Origin: Halomonas sp.
GTDB lineage: Bacteria > Pseudomonadota > Gammaproteobacteria > Pseudomonadales > Oleiphilaceae
DNA: 8,395 nt
NCBI GenBank assembly: GCA_007135745.1
Contig: SLIH01000125.1
Location: 1-8,395 of the forward strand
Reading direction: 5' to 3'
Shown here: positions 6,332 through 8,395 of the stretch, piece by piece
Numbering within the stretch: the first letter of the stretch is position 1
How the letters are laid out: every line of letters begins with the position of its first letter
Notes under the pieces: model-generated
The model's input: only the letters and a program-made list of their open reading frames with translations
Databases searched by the model: none
What the model was told of the DNA's origin: nothing
Program-made: the position numbers and the translations under genes

Positions 6332-7667
6332 CGCTCATCAGCGCCTCGATGTCGTCGATCTGTTTCGGAACATCGCCGGTCAGAATACGACGGCCCTTAC
6401 CGGTTACCACCACATCATCCTCAATACGAACACCGATACCACGCCAGCGCTCGTCCACCTTGTCGTTATGGGGGTTGATGTAGAGACCCGGTTCCACGGT
6501 CAGTGTCATGCCGGGTTCCAGCACACGCCAGGCGCCGCCGATCTTGTAATCCCCCACATCGTGCACGTCCATACCCAGCCAGTGCCCGGTACGGTGCATG
6601 AAATACTCCCGATAGTGGCCCTGCTCAATGACTTCTTCCAGCGACCCCTGCAGCAGCCCCAGATCCAGCATCCCCTGGCAGAGCACCTCCACGGCTGCTT
6701 CATGGGGCTGATTCCAGTGATTCTCCGGTTTGACCGCGGCAATGGCGGCTTCCTGAGCCGCCAGCACAATCTCGTAGACTGCCTTCTGCTCCGCCGAGAA
6801 TTTTCCCGTTACCGGGAAGGTCCGGGTGATGTCGGCGGCATAGCCCTGATACTCGCAGCCGGCATCAATCAGTACCAGTTCTCCTTCGCGCAGCAGTCCG
6901 TTGTTCTCGATGTAGTGCAGTATGCAGGCATTTCCGCCACTGCCCACAATGGACGGGTAAGCAGGCGAACGGGCGCCGTGATCCATGAAGCAGTGCAGCA
7001 GTTCCGCTTCCAGTTGGTATTCACGCAGCCCGGGGTGGGCACGCTGCATGGCACGGATGTGCGCCTCGGCACTGATGGCGGCAGCCTGCTCCATGATCTT
7101 GAGTTCCGCCGCACTCTTGAACAGACGCATGTCATGCAGTGTATGCTCCAGCGCCACGAATTCACCGGGCGGTCTGGCACCATTACGCACCTTGCTGCGA
7201 ATGCTGTTGACCCACTCCATCACCCGGGTGTCGAAGGCGGCATCCCGGCCGATGGAATAATAGACGCGGGAACGGCCTTCAATGAGGCCGGGCAGGATGT
7301 CATCGATGTCGCTGATCGGGAACGCATCGTCCATTCCCAGGGTGGACACCGCGCCATCGGGGCCCAGCAACAGTCCGTCCCAGAGCTCCTTGGCGGGATC
7401 GCGTTCCTTGCAGAACAGAACCGACTCCCCGTGCTCGCGCCCGGGAATCAGTGCGAGCACGGCGTGGGGTTCGTCAAAGCCGGTCAGGTAATGGAAATCA
7501 CTGTCCTGACGGTAGGGGTGCTGGGTATCCCGACTGCGCGTGCGTTCAGGGGCCGCCGACACAATGGCGATACTGTCCGGTGCCATCTGCTCGATCAATC
7601 GTTGACGGCGTTGGGCAAATTCACGCAGGGGGATTCCCTGATCCCGATGGCTAGGTAATACAGTCAT
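6324..7667 (-). CDS. pepP: Xaa-Pro aminopeptidase (aminopeptidase P II)
   Basis: A 447-residue cytosolic metallopeptidase of family M24B that removes an N-terminal residue preceding proline. The N-terminal part (about 12-180) is the usual creatinase-like domain, with TRSRDTQHPYRQDSDFHYLTGF-type sequence around 43-64 closely resembling E. coli PepP. The C-terminal pita-bread domain has all expected di-metal ligands: D268 (LIDAG), D279 (AADITRTF), H362 (HRTGHWLGMDVHD), E392 (TVEPGLY) and E416 (GVRIEDD). H251 and H369 match the usual catalytic histidines. Length matches the family, with a few extra N-terminal residues. The ATG at 7667 lies 11 bases after the ygfB stop, and only a weak AGAG is seen before it. 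It overlaps ubiH by 8 bases. The link between PepP and ubiquinone synthesis is conserved gene order; no direct biochemical connection is implied. Confidence 0.96.
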   Translation of the reverse strand: MTVLPSHRDQGIPLREFAQRRQRLIEQMAPDSIAIVSAAPERTRSRDTQHPYRQDSDFHYLTGFDEPHAVLALIPGREHGESVLFCKERDPAKELWDGLLLGPDGAVSTLGMDDAFPISDIDDILPGLIEGRSRVYYSIGRDAAFDTRVMEWVNSIRSKVRNGARPPGEFVALEHTLHDMRLFKSAAELKIMEQAAAISAEAHIRAMQRAHPGLREYQLEAELLHCFMDHGARSPAYPSIVGSGGNACILHYIENNGLLREGELVLIDAGCEYQGYAADITRTFPVTGKFSAEQKAVYEIVLAAQEAAIAAVKPENHWNQPHEAAVEVLCQGMLDLGLLQGSLEEVIEQGHYREYFMHRTGHWLGMDVHDVGDYKIGGAWRVLEPGMTLTVEPGLYINPHNDKVDERWRGIGVRIEDDVVVTGKGRRILTGDVPKQIDDIEALMSDG

Positions 7668-7678
7668 AGCTGGCTCTG

Positions 7679-8287
7679 TCAGTGTAGTGTTTTCTCATTC
7701 GGTTCGGGGCGGTTGAACTCGGCAAAGACGTTCAGCACCCCAATCCGCACGTATTCCACGATCTCTTCGAGTTCCCGATCGGCCTCATCGGATTCTTCCG
7801 CCTCCATCTCTACCTGGGTGATGGCAACGAAGTCGCGCACCAGTTCCCGCACATCCTCGGGCGCGCGGGCCAGCCCGTCCCCGGCGGCCCGGGCCACACC
7901 TTCAAGAAAGCCACGCACCCAGGCACTGAGCCCTTCCAGGCGCTGGGTCAGCGGTGCCTGCTCAGGAGGCAGAAGCAACCGGAAATCCATGCTTTCCGAT
8001 TGGAGCGCCGCCAGGGTAGTCGCATAGAAACTGTGCAGCAGCGCCTGGGGGGACGGCAGATCGTCGCCCAGCTCAGTCTGCAGTTGGTCCGTTCCCAGGT
8101 GCTCACATACCAGATCCTCCCAGCGGTTAGTGGACAGGCGCTCGCCCGCTGAAAGCTCCCCGCTCAGGAGGCCATGGAGTTCACTGGGATGATTAATTGC
8201 GCCGTGGCGGTTGTGCACCTCCGCCCAGAGATCATAATCATAAAGTTGTTCCCGGGCCTGTTCCGACGCGCTGTCTGAAGATGTCAT
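7679..8287 (-). CDS. ygfB: YgfB/UPF0149 family protein
   Basis: A 202-residue acidic protein of the YgfB (UPF0149, YecA-like) family, close to the usual length of about 190. Family marks: ELHGLLSGELSAG (36-48), LLPPEQAPLTQRLEGLSAWVRGFLEG (105-130), an acidic stretch about 159-176, and EEIVEYVRIGVLNVFAEF (174-191). No signal peptide or membrane segment is visible. In Pseudomonas aeruginosa YgfB was reported to interfere with the AlpA regulator and so affect the amidase AmpDh3 and beta-lactam tolerance; whether that applies here depends on AlpA being present, which cannot be seen. It is the first gene of the minus-strand unit and sits directly before pepP, as in many gammaproteobacteria. The ATG at 8287 is supported by GAGGTG and AGGAG just upstream. 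Confidence 0.93.
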   Translation of the reverse strand: MTSSDSASEQAREQLYDYDLWAEVHNRHGAINHPSELHGLLSGELSAGERLSTNRWEDLVCEHLGTDQLQTELGDDLPSPQALLHSFYATTLAALQSESMDFRLLLPPEQAPLTQRLEGLSAWVRGFLEGVARAAGDGLARAPEDVRELVRDFVAITQVEMEAEESDEADRELEEIVEYVRIGVLNVFAEFNRPEPNEKTLH

Positions 8288-8289
8288 GG

Positions 8290-8303
8290 CACCTCATGCT
8301 CCT
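8290..8303 (-). promoter_or_regulatory. Shine-Dalgarno region of ygfB
   Basis: On the minus strand two purine-rich stretches precede the ygfB start: AGGAG (8299-8303), 11 bases away, and GAGGTG (8290-8295), 2 bases away. Together they support the ATG at 8287. An ATG between them (8296-8298) opens a different frame and is not the gene start. Confidence 0.6.
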
Positions 8304-8356
8304 GAAAAAACGTATCGCGCAATGCGAGAAGATTCCTAGCGTAGCATGAGGATTTT

Positions 8357-8372
8357 AATGGGCGTACCCATT
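8357..8372. promoter_or_regulatory. 16-bp inverted repeat, possible operator
   Basis: AATGGG-CGTA-CCCATT forms two perfect 6-base arms around a 4-base centre in the non-coding region upstream of ygfB. It lies between a -10-like box at 8384-8391 and the ygfB Shine-Dalgarno. The spacing and symmetry would suit a dimeric regulator covering promoter DNA for ygfB or for a divergent gene. No known regulator motif is recognised. Confidence 0.35.
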
Positions 8373-8383
8373 GCCGGCGCGAC

Positions 8384-8391
8384 GTTATACT
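8384..8391. promoter_or_regulatory. -10-like box readable on both strands
   Basis: The plus strand reads TATACT (8386-8391) and the minus strand reads TATAAC (8389-8384). Each matches five of six bases of the sigma-70 -10 consensus. A plus-strand promoter would drive a gene beyond the right edge, but no good -35 is seen 16-18 bases upstream. A minus-strand promoter would drive the ygfB operon with a leader of about 90 bases; its -35 would fall outside the window. The strand cannot be decided here. Confidence 0.35.
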
Positions 8392-8395
8392 ATTA

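Noticed and set aside
6294..7658. A 454-codon plus-strand open frame covering nearly all of pepP
   Set aside because: It is in exact antisense codon register with pepP. Stops there would need TTA, CTA or TCA codons in pepP, which are rare in GC-rich coding DNA. The translation has no recognisable domain, and pepP is certain.
8305..8310. A6 tract as the T-tract of a minus-strand terminator
   Set aside because: No stable GC-rich stem directly precedes it on the minus strand; it sits just before the ygfB Shine-Dalgarno and is better read as leader sequence.

Overview
This window looks like chromosomal DNA from a fairly GC-rich gammaproteobacterium. The main reason is the minus-strand gene order ygfB, pepP, ubiH, ubiI (visC). 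That order is the classic gammaproteobacterial aminopeptidase P/ubiquinone locus, as in Escherichia and Pseudomonas. The genus cannot be fixed from the sequence; a marine or halophilic relative of Marinobacter, Halomonas or Pseudomonas would fit, but that is only a guess. No mobile element, CRISPR array, tRNA or rRNA was seen, and there is no gene-free stretch above 300 bases.

Left part, plus strand (3-2893). The window opens inside a large signalling gene. Its visible part encodes the tail of a GAF domain, then PAS, GAF, a degenerate GGDEF and an intact EAL domain. This predicts a sensory cyclic-di-GMP phosphodiesterase. After a 71-base gap comes yajQ, a family with reported cyclic-di-GMP-binding members. 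The two genes form a plausible signal-turnover and effector neighbourhood.

Middle and right part, minus strand (8287 down to 2900). Five genes run in one direction with very small gaps or overlaps: ygfB, pepP, ubiH, ubiI and a DUF1853-family gene. pepP/ubiH and ubiH/ubiI each overlap by 8 bases through the same kind of ATG-to-TGA junction. This looks like one transcription unit. UbiH and UbiI are two paralogous flavin monooxygenases that hydroxylate the ubiquinone ring. PepP is a metallo-aminopeptidase, YgfB is a small acidic protein, and the DUF1853 protein is uncharacterised but carries an acidic/lysine motif that resembles a nuclease core. The DUF1853 gene converges on yajQ with six bases between the two stop codons.

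Right edge (8288-8395). This is the ygfB upstream region. It holds a Shine-Dalgarno sequence, a -10-like box readable on either strand and a 16-bp inverted repeat. By synteny a divergent gene of the zapA region may begin just beyond the edge. Most of the window is conserved core genome. The points most worth a second look are the phosphodiesterase/yajQ pair, the DUF1853 motif at the end of the ubiquinone operon and the upstream inverted repeat.
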